NCBI GenBank assembly: GCA_964625575.1
Contig: CAZVBQ010000002.1
Coordinates: 124,001 to 188,000 of the forward strand
Source: UTCHB3 sp964625575
GTDB lineage: Bacteria > Bacteroidota > Ignavibacteria > Ignavibacteriales > Ignavibacteriaceae
Reading direction: 5' to 3'
DNA: 64,000 nt
Below, in pieces: positions 44,901 to 53,410 of this stretch. The notes beneath the pieces are model-generated. The model ran no database searches, was not told where the DNA came from, and saw nothing but the letters and a program-made list of their open reading frames with translations. Numbering within the stretch: position 1 is the first letter of the stretch; each line of letters begins with the position of its first letter. A program made the translations under genes and the position numbers.

Positions 44901-45577
44901 AAGTAAACGTCAGGGTTCTGCGCGGTACCGCGGATGAATGGATTATCGGGGGTGAGAGCTCTTTTTCTGTGTTCAATAACGAGCTGCTGATTAACCATGA
45001 ATTTCATGTCATCAGTGTTGAGCTGTTCAATTTTTGCCACTTCATGCGAGGTTCTAAAACCATCAAAGAAGTGTACGAAGGGTACCCTTGCTTCAAGGGT
45101 CGCGGCTTGCGCGATGAGGGCGAAGTCCATAACTTCCTGAACCGAGTTCGAGGAGAGGAGTGCCCAGCCGGTTGAGCGGGTTGCCATTACGTCGCTGTGA
45201 TCACCGAAGATCGAGAGCGCCGAAGCGGCGATCGAACGTGCTGAAACATGGAAGACGGTCGATGTAAGTTCGCCGGCTATCTTGAACATGTTCGGGATCA
45301 TCAATAACAAACCTTGGGAGGCAGTAAATGTGGTTGTGAGTGAGCCGCTTTGGAGCGCGCCGTGCACGCTGCCTGAGGCACCACCCTCACTCTGGAGTTC
45401 TGAAACAGCAGGGGTGTTTCCCCAAATATTCTTTTTACCTTCAGCAGCCCATGCGTCGCACCACTCTGCCATGTTGGAAGACGGGGTGATCGGGTATATT
45501 GCTATCACTTCATTCGTGTGAAACGCAACATGTGCCGCCGCCTCATTTCCGTCAATAGTTACTTTTTTTCTTTCCAT
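41993..45577 (-). CDS. nifJ: Pyruvate:ferredoxin (flavodoxin) oxidoreductase, single-chain
   Basis: It interconverts pyruvate + CoA with acetyl-CoA + CO2 + reduced ferredoxin, and can run as pyruvate synthase in anaerobes. At 1194 aa all domains are fused: pyrimidine-binding domain (AIYPITPSSNMAEWCDAWA), the CoA-binding domain, a gamma domain (GRGGQGTVGANKNS-like region seen as LGADGTVGANKNSIKIIG), two 4Fe-4S clusters (CIQCNKCVLICPH and CTGCGLCVEFCP), and the TPP domain (GACSGCGETPYVKL, GGDGWAYDIGYGGLDH, NILVLDTEVYSNTGGQ). It is oxygen-sensitive in general, fitting an anaerobic lifestyle. It heads an operon with the DHOD-like gene. Confidence 0.97.
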   Translation of the reverse strand: MERKKVTIDGNEAAAHVAFHTNEVIAIYPITPSSNMAEWCDAWAAEGKKNIWGNTPAVSELQSEGGASGSVHGALQSGSLTTTFTASQGLLLMIPNMFKIAGELTSTVFHVSARSIAASALSIFGDHSDVMATRSTGWALLSSNSVQEVMDFALIAQAATLEARVPFVHFFDGFRTSHEVAKIEQLNTDDMKFMVNQQLVIEHRKRALTPDNPFIRGTAQNPDVYFQGRETVNPYYIAAPEIVQKYMDKFATLTGRQYHLFDYYGAPDAEKVIVIMGSGAEAVEETVEYLNGQGDKVGVLKVRLYRPFSIKHFIDALPKTVKVLGVLDRTKEPGASGEPLYLDIVNAVTESYNEGILPFSFPKMVGGRYGLSSKEFTPAMVKAVYDELGKEKPKNHFTIGIKEDVTNTSLDFDASFSVEDPDTFKGKFYGLGADGTVGANKNSIKIIGTGTDFYAQGYFVYDSKKSGSMTTSHLRFGPKKIKSSYLINRANFVACHQTVFLETTDMLRDAVEGAAFLLNTPASKEEVWDTLPEKVQRDLIEKKMKLYIIDAYKVANETGMGGRINSIMQTCFFAISAILPKEKAIEMIKKAIQKTYGSKGEKIVQMNFDSVDRTLDNLFEVEVPNVITSKFNIRDAVPANSPEFVKNVTGKIIAGFGDDLPVSLMPADGTFPSGTTKYEKRNIALEVPVWDPEVCIQCNKCVLICPHASIRAKIYSQDELDKAPAAFKSMPFKAKDHGEGLAYTIQVAVEDCTGCGLCVEFCPAKNKREVRFKAINMNPQLPLRETERVNWDFFLNLPEWDRRDLKVNTVKDSQFLEPLFEFSGACSGCGETPYVKLVSQLYGDRAIIANATGCSSIYGGNLPTTPWTKNAEGRGPAWSNSLFEDNAEFGFGFKLSIDQFNEQATNLLIKHGEKIGERLVFELINAEQKDESGIFEQRERVVALKAKLAELEASATEDEKFDYQNLASVADYLVKKSVWIMGGDGWAYDIGYGGLDHVLASGKNVNILVLDTEVYSNTGGQMSKSTPRAAVAKFAAGGKPAAKKDLAMMAMSYGNVYVAKVAMGANDAHTVRAFIEAEAYDGPSLIIAYSHCIAHGIDMGTATRNQKAAVDSGHWQLFRYNPDLAAEGKNPFSLDSKGLKIPFKDYAYLETRYRMLTKSHPEAAAKLIEEAQSDVSKRWKMYENMANPSPNANS

Positions 45578-45726
45578 TTTCTTACCATCGTATTTATTTC
45601 ATGAATAAAGATAAAGAACTCATGCAAATATTGTGCCAATTGGTTTTTAGCTTAAAAAAGAGCTTTTAAAGCGGGCTTTTATCACTTTTGGCTATGGTAA
45701 TTATTGATTTGGGGAATTTTTTGAAG

Positions 45727-45867
45727 TGTTAGGTGTTAAGTGTCAGGTGTTATTTTTTGGCGGAAGGATGATGGCTGAAGGGTGATTTCCTCGCCACTCA
45801 CTACTCGCTACTCACCACGGGCAACAGGCAACGGACAACGGGTAACGCGCAACAGGCAACGGGTAAC
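45727..45867. repeat. Composite heptanucleotide repeat array G
   Basis: Family order is the same as in array A. TAGGTGT-type units (45727-45752) come first, then a purine-rich AGGATGA/GGCTGAA-type stretch (about 45762-45788), CTCACTA/CTCGCTA/CTCACCA units (45794-45818) and seven GGCAACA/GGTAACG-type units (45819-45867). It abuts the acs terminator. Confidence 0.9.
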
Positions 45868-45872
45868 AAAAA

Positions 45873-45900
45873 AAAGCCTCCCGTGGGGTCAGGAGGCTTT
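45873..45900 (-). terminator. Rho-independent terminator of acs
   Basis: AAAGCCTCC and GGAGGCTTT pair perfectly around a 10-base loop. A run of T follows on the minus strand. Confidence 0.92.
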
Positions 45901-45918
45901 AACAGATTTATATTCATT

Positions 45919-47826
45919 CTATTCTTCCAGCGTGCTCTTATCGCCTTCGGGGAGGCCGAGGGCACGGGCTTTAAGGAGACGGCGCATGATCTTCCCCGAT
46001 CTGGTTTTGGGAAGGGCATCCATCACGACTATCTTCTCGGGTCTGGCAATTGGTCCGATCTCGTGACCGACATGTTTTTTCAGATCCTCGGCAAGATTTT
46101 CATCTTCCGAATGTCCCGCTTTTAACACTACATATGCGTGAATTACATTGCCCTTTACATCGTGTGGCAACCCGATGGCGGCAGCTTCGGCCACGGCGTG
46201 ATGTGAAACGAGAGCCGATTCTATTTCGGCGGTTCCAAGACGGTACCCGCTTACTTTTATTACATCGTCAAGTCGTCCGATCACCCAGATGTAGCCATCC
46301 TTGTCTTTCCTCGCTGAGTCACCCGCTTCGTACATCGTGGTATACTTGCTCCAGTATTGCTTCTTGTACCTCTCAGGGTCGTGCAGAATACCTCGCATAA
46401 TTCCCGGCCAGGGTTTCTTAATTACAAGAATACCCTCTTCACCCGGCTCCGCGGAGTTCCCATCGCTGTCAATTACATCGGCTTCAATTCCGAAAAGCGG
46501 TTTTGTCGCGCTGCCCGGTTTGAGTGGCGTGGTTGGAAGTGCTGATATCATCATTCCACCCGTTTCAGTTTGCCACCATGTATCCACTATCGGACATTTT
46601 GAGTGACCGATAACTTCATAGTACCACTTCCACGCTTCTGGGTTGATGGGCTCGCCGACACTTCCGAGTACGCGGAGCGACGACAGGTCGTGCCTGTTTG
46701 GCCACGCGTTACCGAAACGCATGAGGCCCCTGATAGCTGTTGGAGCCGCGTAAAGCACTGTTATGCCATACTTTTCGATCATCTTCCACCATCTGTTCGG
46801 ATAGGGGAAGTTAGGAGCACCCTCATACATGAAACTGGTTGTGCCGTTTATGAGGGGAGCATAAACAATATAACTGTGTCCGGTGATCCAGCCGGGATCG
46901 GCGGCGCACCAGTAGCGGTCTTCATCATTGATATCAAAAACATATTTGAAAGTGGTGGCGGCATAAACCATGTACCCACCGTGGGTGTGGATCACGCCTT
47001 TAGGTCTTCCGGTCGTACCTGAAGTGTAGAGAATAAAGAGGAGGTCTTCTGAATCCACCTGTTCTGTTTCACAAGGCTGGTTAACCACGGGAACTCCAAG
47101 AAGGTCGTGGTACCAGTAGTCGCGACCCGGTTCCATGTAAACTTCATGTCCGGTTCTTTTAACAACAACCACATGCTCTATCGTGCCCTGTCGCGCGATA
47201 GCTTCATCGGCAAGCCCTTTCAGATTAACGATCTTCCCGCGCATGAAACCGCCATCAGCGGTGATAAGCACCTTGCTTTGGGCATCTTCAATTCTTTCGG
47301 CGAGTGACTCAACGCTAAAACCACCGTAAACCACAGAGTGGGCGGCACCGATCTTCGCGCAGGCGAGCATGGCAAACATCAGTTCCGGTATTCTTGGCAT
47401 GTAGATCGTTACGATGTCACCTTTTTGAACGCCCATGCTTTTCAGAATATTGGCAAACTTCACCACTTCCCGGTTCAGGGAGAAGTAGGAGAAGGTTCTC
47501 ACCTCATCACCCGATTCGCTCTCCCAGACGAGGGCTATCTTGTTTTTTCTGAAAGTTTTCAGGTGCCGGTCGATGGCGTTCGAAATGATATTCGTTTTTC
47601 CGCCGGTGAACCACTTAAAAAATGGAGGATTTGAATCGTCAAAAACCCGGTCCCAAGGTTTCGACCAATAAAACTCACTCGCTATTTCCGCCCAGAATTT
47701 TTCCGGATCCTCGATCGATCTTTTGTACATCGAATCGTAATCCTTGCAGTGTGATCTTTCGATCACCTCCGGCGAAGGGAAATACACTTCTCCTTCGAAC
47801 TGCATTAAGCCTTGTTCTTCGCTCAT
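45919..47826 (-). CDS. acs: Acetyl-CoA synthetase (AMP-forming)
   Basis: It activates acetate with ATP and CoA to acetyl-CoA. At 635 aa it has normal length. Motifs: the adenylation P-loop YTSGTTGRPKGVIHTHGG, WWQTETGG, GDSARKDKDGYIWVIGR, the hinge GYRLGTAEIES and the C-terminal catalytic lysine in KTRSGKIMRR. That lysine is the usual target of reversible acetylation. With nifJ next door it allows acetate to be turned into pyruvate, though the two are separate transcripts divided by array G and a terminator. Confidence 0.97.
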   Translation of the reverse strand: MSEEQGLMQFEGEVYFPSPEVIERSHCKDYDSMYKRSIEDPEKFWAEIASEFYWSKPWDRVFDDSNPPFFKWFTGGKTNIISNAIDRHLKTFRKNKIALVWESESGDEVRTFSYFSLNREVVKFANILKSMGVQKGDIVTIYMPRIPELMFAMLACAKIGAAHSVVYGGFSVESLAERIEDAQSKVLITADGGFMRGKIVNLKGLADEAIARQGTIEHVVVVKRTGHEVYMEPGRDYWYHDLLGVPVVNQPCETEQVDSEDLLFILYTSGTTGRPKGVIHTHGGYMVYAATTFKYVFDINDEDRYWCAADPGWITGHSYIVYAPLINGTTSFMYEGAPNFPYPNRWWKMIEKYGITVLYAAPTAIRGLMRFGNAWPNRHDLSSLRVLGSVGEPINPEAWKWYYEVIGHSKCPIVDTWWQTETGGMMISALPTTPLKPGSATKPLFGIEADVIDSDGNSAEPGEEGILVIKKPWPGIMRGILHDPERYKKQYWSKYTTMYEAGDSARKDKDGYIWVIGRLDDVIKVSGYRLGTAEIESALVSHHAVAEAAAIGLPHDVKGNVIHAYVVLKAGHSEDENLAEDLKKHVGHEIGPIARPEKIVVMDALPKTRSGKIMRRLLKARALGLPEGDKSTLEE

Positions 47827-47967
47827 AAAAGCTTCTCCTCTATATAGTTGATCAGGGTGAAATTATTGTCGGACAGGGTTTGGTATAAAAAATATACGGA
47901 GGGGCAAATTAAGAATGTCTGTCTTTACAAACAAGTGAATTTTCCACTTTTAAGAGGTGGAATGGAT

Positions 47968-48002
47968 ATAAAAAAGCCCGTCATCCCGAAGGACAAACGG
48001 GC
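47968..48002 (-). terminator. Terminator of the small membrane protein operon
   Basis: GCCCGT and ACGGGC (47976-47981, 47997-48002) pair around a 15-base loop. A T-run follows on the minus strand. Confidence 0.75.
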
Positions 48003-48073
48003 AAGGTTACGGTTAGGTGAGGGGGTTATACTCTTTTAGAGAAACTCTGAACCTTGATCCTCACCATGGGACC

Positions 48074-48265
48074 TCACATTCGTGATGCGAAGGCCAGTAC
48101 CCTCGTGAAAAAGAGTGCTATAACAGCAACTGCACCTAACCATATGAAACCACGAAAGATCTTCTCTTTCTTTTTACTTCTGATATAAAATTCGTCGTAC
48201 TCTGTATCTCTTATATAATCGCCGTCGGTGATATCCCACCCGGCGCGGTATGTTTCCTGCCTCAA
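48074..48265 (-). CDS. Small single-pass membrane protein (63 aa), paralogue of 49045
   Basis: A hydrophilic N-terminal half (GDYIRDTEYDEFYIRSKKKEK) precedes one membrane segment (residues 40-60, FIWLGAVAVIALFFTRVLA). It starts at TTG 48265 behind AAAGAGG. A protein with the same pattern, W.I..GDY....EY..IY..KKEKI plus one membrane helix, lies at 49045. Family unknown. It follows the 53-aa membrane protein gene by 32 bases, so they form a two-gene operon ended by the hairpin at 47968. Confidence 0.7.
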   Translation of the reverse strand: MRQETYRAGWDITDGDYIRDTEYDEFYIRSKKKEKIFRGFIWLGAVAVIALFFTRVLAFASRM

Positions 48266-48297
48266 TTCAAACCTCTTTCTTAATTTATCCGCCCGCC

Positions 48298-48459
48298 TTA
48301 TCTTATTGAATACTTTTCCAGGAAAAGTCTCACCATATGAAACGGGGCGAACAGAACGATAGCGAGTGCTATTGGCGTATACACAGCCATGAGGATCATC
48401 AGTCTTGTAAAACCGAGGTTCTCTGTATCTGCTTTAGAAGTGTGATGGTTCTCCGGCAT
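48298..48459 (-). CDS. Very small membrane protein (53 aa)
   Basis: This is a short frame with a good ribosome-binding site (GGAG seven bases before ATG 48459). It encodes MPENHHTSKADTENLGF and then a hydrophobic segment (residues 19-40) with a short basic end. Two adjacent histidines lie near the N-terminus. I do not recognise it. It may be an accessory subunit of a membrane complex, but nothing proves this. Confidence 0.6.
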   Translation of the reverse strand: MPENHHTSKADTENLGFTRLMILMAVYTPIALAIVLFAPFHMVRLFLEKYSIR

Positions 48460-49044
48460 TGATACTCCAGAATAGTGTTTTGATTATTGTAATTAATTTT
48501 ATGATTTATTGGCCGCATTAAAAGGCATAACTCATGGATTAAAGGCAATGCTTTTCAGGCCGATTGGACGGAATACACCGCCGCAACAGACCTTTCCTGA
48601 TCTTCGTAATGAGGATTTAAACGTAAGAAATGGTTCTTTAGATTAGATTAAGCCAGAGGGTAAAAATATAAAAGGGGATGCAGCGTTTCCGCATATAACA
48701 AGCTCATAAACCGGCAGTGTGCCTTTTCCCTCACCACACTAAACACAGTTCAACTACTACATCCCGCTTTTATAGAAAATTCAGATCTAAAAGAGATAAC
48801 CTCCAATTTTTGTGACAAGAAACGGTTTACTAAACCTCACCTTAACCTACCGCAAATTTAGAGAGATTTTTTTTAATTGTCAAGTACTACGGTTAAAAAA
48901 CTTCATTTTTTTTGAAAAAAATTTTGCAAAAATTTTTGACAATCTTATTTATATAATTTATATTATTTATAATCCGGGATTTAAATCAATAAATCCGGGG
49001 TGGTCAAGTGTTAGAACGTTTGAATTGATCAGTGAGTCTTAAGG
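48460..49044. other. Long intergenic region between small membrane protein genes
   Basis: About 585 bases, GC-poorer toward the right (48860-49000, dominated by A and T). I see no convincing coding frame, tRNA or strong terminator. Confidence 0.4.
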
Positions 49045-49230
49045 TCAGATCTTGGATACATACCACAGCACCAGGTACATCAGAGATGCCACTGCCACCA
49101 CGGTGAAAGCGAGGAAGGTGTTCTTTACGATTTTTTCTTTTTTGCGGTGATGGTTGTATATCCGGGCATACTCATCCTCCGGGCGGTAGTCACCCTTTTG
49201 GATGTTCCAGCTTTGAGGTTCTTTTTGCAT
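49045..49230 (-). CDS. Small single-pass membrane protein (61 aa), paralogue of 48074
   Basis: From the preferred ATG at 49230 it reads MQKEPQSWNIQKGDY and continues to a single membrane helix (residues about 38-58, LAFTVVAVASLMYLVLWYV). The shared pattern GDY....EY..IY..KKEKI shows it is a paralogue of the gene at 48074. An ATG further upstream (49245) is possible. A 97-aa version starting at 49338 is unlikely, as its extra residues have no counterpart in the paralogue. Function unknown. Confidence 0.65.
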   Translation of the reverse strand: MQKEPQSWNIQKGDYRPEDEYARIYNHHRKKEKIVKNTFLAFTVVAVASLMYLVLWYVSKI

Positions 49231-49426
49231 GTTAATATTTTCCATTTTCAAGTGCAAAAATAAGCAGTATTCAACCGGTTTGTTGTGATACAAATCCCTA
49301 ACCTTTTGCATTATGAACGTGAAAACTTTGCATTTCATTCAATAATGACATTTTTTACGTTTTGATAACATCGCTCGATTCGTTTTTTTCGTATTTTTAC
49401 GTGAAATTAATTAGAATTTAACCGAG

Positions 49427-49648
49427 ATGACAGAAGATTTCAGCATAGTTAAAGGAATCAGATTTCCAAAGTATTCATTGAAAATAGTTAAGTTTGCCAA
49501 TGGTGATTTTGGGGTTGTTGAATCTTTTTACTTTTTTAAGTTTTGTTACAAACGAAACACTCTCAGGTTCAACAATGAGTCCGATGCCAGGATCAAATAT
49601 GAAGACCTGCATGCCTCCCGCAAGTTTGACCACATGACGGGAGTTTGA
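49427..49648 (+). CDS. Small hypothetical protein (73 aa)
   Basis: The frame starts at ATG 49427 and is basic and aromatic (FYFFKFCYKRNTLRFNNES). No membrane segment or known motif is seen. It is preceded by an AT-rich region with a plausible promoter and lies 83 bases before the next gene in the same direction. I consider it a possible gene only. Confidence 0.4.
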   Translation: MTEDFSIVKGIRFPKYSLKIVKFANGDFGVVESFYFFKFCYKRNTLRFNNESDARIKYEDLHASRKFDHMTGV

Positions 49649-49731
49649 CAGCCGGAGTCAGGTTTTCCCCGGTATCCGCAATCACCGGTTTATTTTTTTT
49701 ACCCGACAAATTTTAATACCCGGGTTCTCCG

Positions 49732-51222
49732 ATGAAAAACAAGATCAATAAAAAGATAATAGCAGCCGGAAATCTTCTAAACCTGACTTTCCCCGCGGAT
49801 GTCTCTTACCTCCAACTTCTCCAGAATGCCACTACCACAGTTGCCAAATGGTTCGATTTCAGCCCGTCAGAGCTGATTAATTTTGAACTGATCGTTGAGG
49901 AGGCATTAGTTGGAGTTATAAACAATTCATTCGATCCGGGTGAATACGGAGATGTAAACTTCAGGATCAATTATCACCCGGGCACGCTTACCCTGGCTTT
50001 TGAAGACAAGGGACTGCCGACAAGCATGGAAATGCTTGAAAGCGACGAAGTCTCATCCCTCGGTATTCTTATAATAAAGCATCTCGCCGACGAATTCCGG
50101 TTCATAAATCTCGGCAAAGAGGGAAAACGGCTTGAAATAGTCAAGAACATCCCTGAAGAGTCGATCACTTCAATTCTGGAAGCCACGCCACCGAAGGAAA
50201 CCATCCCAGCCCCTTCGGATGAGGAGCTGCACTTCCGGCTTCTTACCCCTGAAGACGCGGTTGACCTCGCGAGGCTGACTTACAGGGCTTATGGTTATAC
50301 ATATACCGGTCTCGCCTACCTGCCGGAAAAACTGAAGGAACAGCTCGAGTTCGGTTACATGAAAGCCGTGGTTGTTCACAACTCCAATGGTTTATTGATA
50401 GCAAACCTTGGACTCTTTTTTGACAAGCCCGGAGCCAAAGTTGCCGACTCAGGCATGGCAATAGTTGACCCCTCGTATCGCGGACACAACCTGTTCAAAA
50501 GAATGAAGGCTTTCGCGATCGATCATGGCCAGGAAACAGGAATGTACGGGCTTTACAGTGAGAGTGTTACAATCCACCCTTTCACGCAGAAGGGTAACAT
50601 CTCCCTCGGCGCAAAAGAGACGGGGTGCCTCATCGCTTTTATCGGCGAGCATATTAATTTCAAAAAAATCAATGAAGACGGCCTCGCTCAACGACAGGCG
50701 GTAATGCTCTATTATCTTAAAATTCAAGAGGAGCCTGAGAGAAAAGTCTACGCGCCGAAGATTTACAAAGATTTTATCTCTGACACTTACGAAACCCTTA
50801 ACCTCAAAAGAGATATTGTAACGCAGGAGCACGGAAAAATTGTCGCCGAACTCGCGGATGTTTCAGTGATGACCACAACCTTCAAACCCGACTTCAACAT
50901 TGCCATCATAGTTGTTGAAAAATACGGTACTGATGTGCTCGCCGGAGTAAAGGCGAGTGTAAAAGAGCTTTGCATGAAAAAAGTAGACAGCATCTACATT
51001 GAACTGCCGTTGGGTGACCCCTACACAATGTACATAGTTGATGACCTCCGGAAACTTGGCTTCTTCATGGGAGGAGTGATTCCTGAGTTCAGGAACGGCG
51101 ATGTATTAAAATTACAATATTTGAACAATATTTATATAGATCCCGCCAAAATCATAGTTGCTTCAGAAAGAGGCAACAAGGTTCTCTCTTATATTTTATC
51201 AGACCGTGAACAGGCCGGCTGA
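49732..51222 (+). CDS. Anti-sigma-kinase-like ATPase domain fused to a GNAT acetyltransferase (496 aa)
   Basis: The N-terminal 150 residues resemble RsbW/SpoIIAB-type histidine-kinase-like ATPases: the N-box VEEALVGVINNSF, a D.G.P motif in FEDKGLPTS and the G2-like SLGILIIKHLADEF. A short linker (PPKETIPAPSDEE) leads to a GNAT domain (about 170-330) whose acetyl-CoA loop is VDPSYRGHNLFKRM. The last 150 residues form a further alpha/beta region, possibly a second degenerate GNAT fold. No partner phosphatase or anti-anti-sigma gene lies nearby. It suggests a protein that joins partner-switching with acetylation. Domain calls are from motifs only. Confidence 0.75.
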   Translation: MKNKINKKIIAAGNLLNLTFPADVSYLQLLQNATTTVAKWFDFSPSELINFELIVEEALVGVINNSFDPGEYGDVNFRINYHPGTLTLAFEDKGLPTSMEMLESDEVSSLGILIIKHLADEFRFINLGKEGKRLEIVKNIPEESITSILEATPPKETIPAPSDEELHFRLLTPEDAVDLARLTYRAYGYTYTGLAYLPEKLKEQLEFGYMKAVVVHNSNGLLIANLGLFFDKPGAKVADSGMAIVDPSYRGHNLFKRMKAFAIDHGQETGMYGLYSESVTIHPFTQKGNISLGAKETGCLIAFIGEHINFKKINEDGLAQRQAVMLYYLKIQEEPERKVYAPKIYKDFISDTYETLNLKRDIVTQEHGKIVAELADVSVMTTTFKPDFNIAIIVVEKYGTDVLAGVKASVKELCMKKVDSIYIELPLGDPYTMYIVDDLRKLGFFMGGVIPEFRNGDVLKLQYLNNIYIDPAKIIVASERGNKVLSYILSDREQAG

Positions 51223-51235
51223 CCCGCCGGTCTGT
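51210..51235 (+). terminator. GC-rich hairpin spanning the stop of the ATPase-GNAT gene
   Basis: ACAGGCCGGC and GCCGGTCTGT form a ten-base stem (one G-U) with the TGA stop in its loop. No T-run follows, so termination strength is doubtful. Confidence 0.35.
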
Positions 51236-51325
51236 CCCAAATTAAGTTCATTTTTCATAAGCACTTGGCTGCTTATGTTACCGTTTGTTAATCTTCTTTT
51301 CCACATTTATTGGATCAACTGACCG

Positions 51326-53317
51326 ATGCGCAAGTTACTGTTACCTCTTCTTCTTTTAATCTTTACTTTTTCACTTCACTCGCAGGAAAAACGCGGACAC
51401 GAGTATTGTGCCGAAAAAAAACAGTCGATGAAGATAAATGAGAGGTCTTTTCGTGACGCGACAGAGGCGGTAAAACACTCATTTGACGTACTCCACTACA
51501 GCATCGAGCTTGATATTTATAATTGCTTCCTGTCGCCATATCCCAACTCTTTTACCGGAAGTGTCTCGGTAAAATTCGTAGCTGACTCCGTAATTAACAG
51601 CATCAAGCTTGACGCGGTGAACACATCGATACGTGTGGATTCTGTCGGAAAATCGGGTGTATCGTTCACCCACTCCAACAATATACTCACAATTCAACTT
51701 GACCGCGCGTACAATCCCGGCGACACGGGCGAAGTAAAGATATCCTACTTCCATAATGATGTGCAGGACAGGGGCTTTTACGCGACCGATGGCACGGTTT
51801 TTACCGATGCCGAGCCCGAGGGCGCACGGCAGTGGTTCCCCTGCTGGGACAAACCCGGCGACAAGGCAACAGTTGAAACCAAAACAAGAACCCCCGTGAA
51901 TGTTAAACTCGGTTCAAACGGATTGCTTGTTGATTCACTGAACACGGGGCAGGAAATTTATTATCATTGGGTCAGTCGTGACCCCGTCGCAACCTATCTT
52001 ATCGTTATCGCAGCGAGGGTTAACTATCAATTGATCATGCTCAAATGGGTCGACCCAGTCTCCGGCGACACCATTCCGGTCAGACTGTATGCCAACCCGG
52101 GGGAAAACGTTTCCACAGTTATCAGGAACTCTGTTGTCGACCAGTTCACGGGGTTCTCAAACGCTTACGGTCCGTATCCCTTTGAAAAGAACGGTTACGC
52201 CACCCTGAACTACGATTTTCAGTGGGGGGGGATGGAGAATCAGACACTTACAACCTTGTGCACAAACTGCTGGAACGAGAGTCTCATAGCTCATGAGTTC
52301 GCGCATCAATGGTTCGGCGACATGATCAGCCCCTCCACGTGGTCGGATATCTTCCTTAACGAAGGTTTTGCAACTTTCTCTGAATCCCTTTGGGAGGAAG
52401 TGAAGCCGGGTGGAAGCGCGTTTGCCTACAAGGATAACATCACAGGCGAAGCAAATTATTACAAAAGTTTCAACCCGGGATGGCCTATATACAACCCTGA
52501 ATGGGCAATAATCACACCACCTGATAACACGCTCTTTAATACCGCGATCACCTACTCAAAAGGGGCGTGCGTGCTTGCCATGGCACGGTATGTGATGGGC
52601 TCCGACAACTTCTTCAACGCGTTAAAAGCCTACACTTCCGACCCAAGGTACCGCTATAAAAACTGCACTGTTCCTGAATTTATTGCAAAAATGAGCGATG
52701 CTTACGGGCAAGACATCTCATGGTTCTTTGAAGAGTGGTTATACTTCCCGAATCATCCCGTTTACGCGAATACCTACTCGATCCGCTCTTTCGCTCCGGG
52801 CACTTCATCTGTTGATTTTACCTTTAAACAGACTCAGACGGGCACCACATTCTTCAAAATGCCTGTTCAGTTAAAGTTTAGATTCGCCACGGGCGGCGAT
52901 ACAACAATAACCGTTATGAATGACGCGAACAACCAGAAATTCACGTTCGATTTCCCAAAACAGGTGACCACTGTTATTTTTGATCCCGATAACAATATCC
53001 TGTTGAAACAGGGCAATACCGTGGTTTCAGTACTCGATGAAGACAACCTGCCAAATGAGTTGACGCTTTTCCCCAATTGGCCCAATCCGTTCAACCCTGA
53101 GACTGTAATTGGTTTCACCATCCCTGCGGCAGGAAAAGTTGAACTCGCCATCTTTAATACAAACGGAGAAAAGATTACAACGCTGCTCGACGGGTTGAAG
53201 GAAGCAGGCAGCCATCAGGTGAACTTTAATGCCTCAAACCTGCCAAGTGGTGTCTATTTCGCGGTTCTTACCACGGGCGGAAAGATTCTCCGCCAGAAAA
53301 TGATGCTCCTGAAATGA
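51326..53317 (+). CDS. Secreted M1-family aminopeptidase with T9SS sorting domain (663 aa)
   Basis: A zinc peptidase that removes N-terminal residues, probably outside the cell for peptide feeding. The signal peptide is followed by the M1 beta-saddle domain. The catalytic domain has the exopeptidase motif GGMENQTLTT and the zinc site ESLIAHEFAHQWFGD with the third ligand Glu in FLNEGFATFSE. A conserved Tyr (TYSKGACVL) is present. The usual large C-terminal helical domain is missing. Instead, a type IX sorting domain ends the protein (FPNWPNPFNPET, SGVYFAVLTTGG, QKMMLLK). It is a single gene. Confidence 0.94.
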   Translation: MRKLLLPLLLLIFTFSLHSQEKRGHEYCAEKKQSMKINERSFRDATEAVKHSFDVLHYSIELDIYNCFLSPYPNSFTGSVSVKFVADSVINSIKLDAVNTSIRVDSVGKSGVSFTHSNNILTIQLDRAYNPGDTGEVKISYFHNDVQDRGFYATDGTVFTDAEPEGARQWFPCWDKPGDKATVETKTRTPVNVKLGSNGLLVDSLNTGQEIYYHWVSRDPVATYLIVIAARVNYQLIMLKWVDPVSGDTIPVRLYANPGENVSTVIRNSVVDQFTGFSNAYGPYPFEKNGYATLNYDFQWGGMENQTLTTLCTNCWNESLIAHEFAHQWFGDMISPSTWSDIFLNEGFATFSESLWEEVKPGGSAFAYKDNITGEANYYKSFNPGWPIYNPEWAIITPPDNTLFNTAITYSKGACVLAMARYVMGSDNFFNALKAYTSDPRYRYKNCTVPEFIAKMSDAYGQDISWFFEEWLYFPNHPVYANTYSIRSFAPGTSSVDFTFKQTQTGTTFFKMPVQLKFRFATGGDTTITVMNDANNQKFTFDFPKQVTTVIFDPDNNILLKQGNTVVSVLDEDNLPNELTLFPNWPNPFNPETVIGFTIPAAGKVELAIFNTNGEKITTLLDGLKEAGSHQVNFNASNLPSGVYFAVLTTGGKILRQKMMLLK

Positions 53318-53410
53318 CACTGTCAATTTGGCTTATTAATGAACTTATTGACTTAATATTAAGTTTTACACTATAATATCAAAAGAATTTGATAAAAAAA
53401 GAGGTAAACA

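Noticed and set aside
49231..49338. N-terminal extension of the small membrane protein at 49045
   Set aside because: The extra 36 residues have no match in its paralogue, and no ribosome-binding site is seen before the upstream start.
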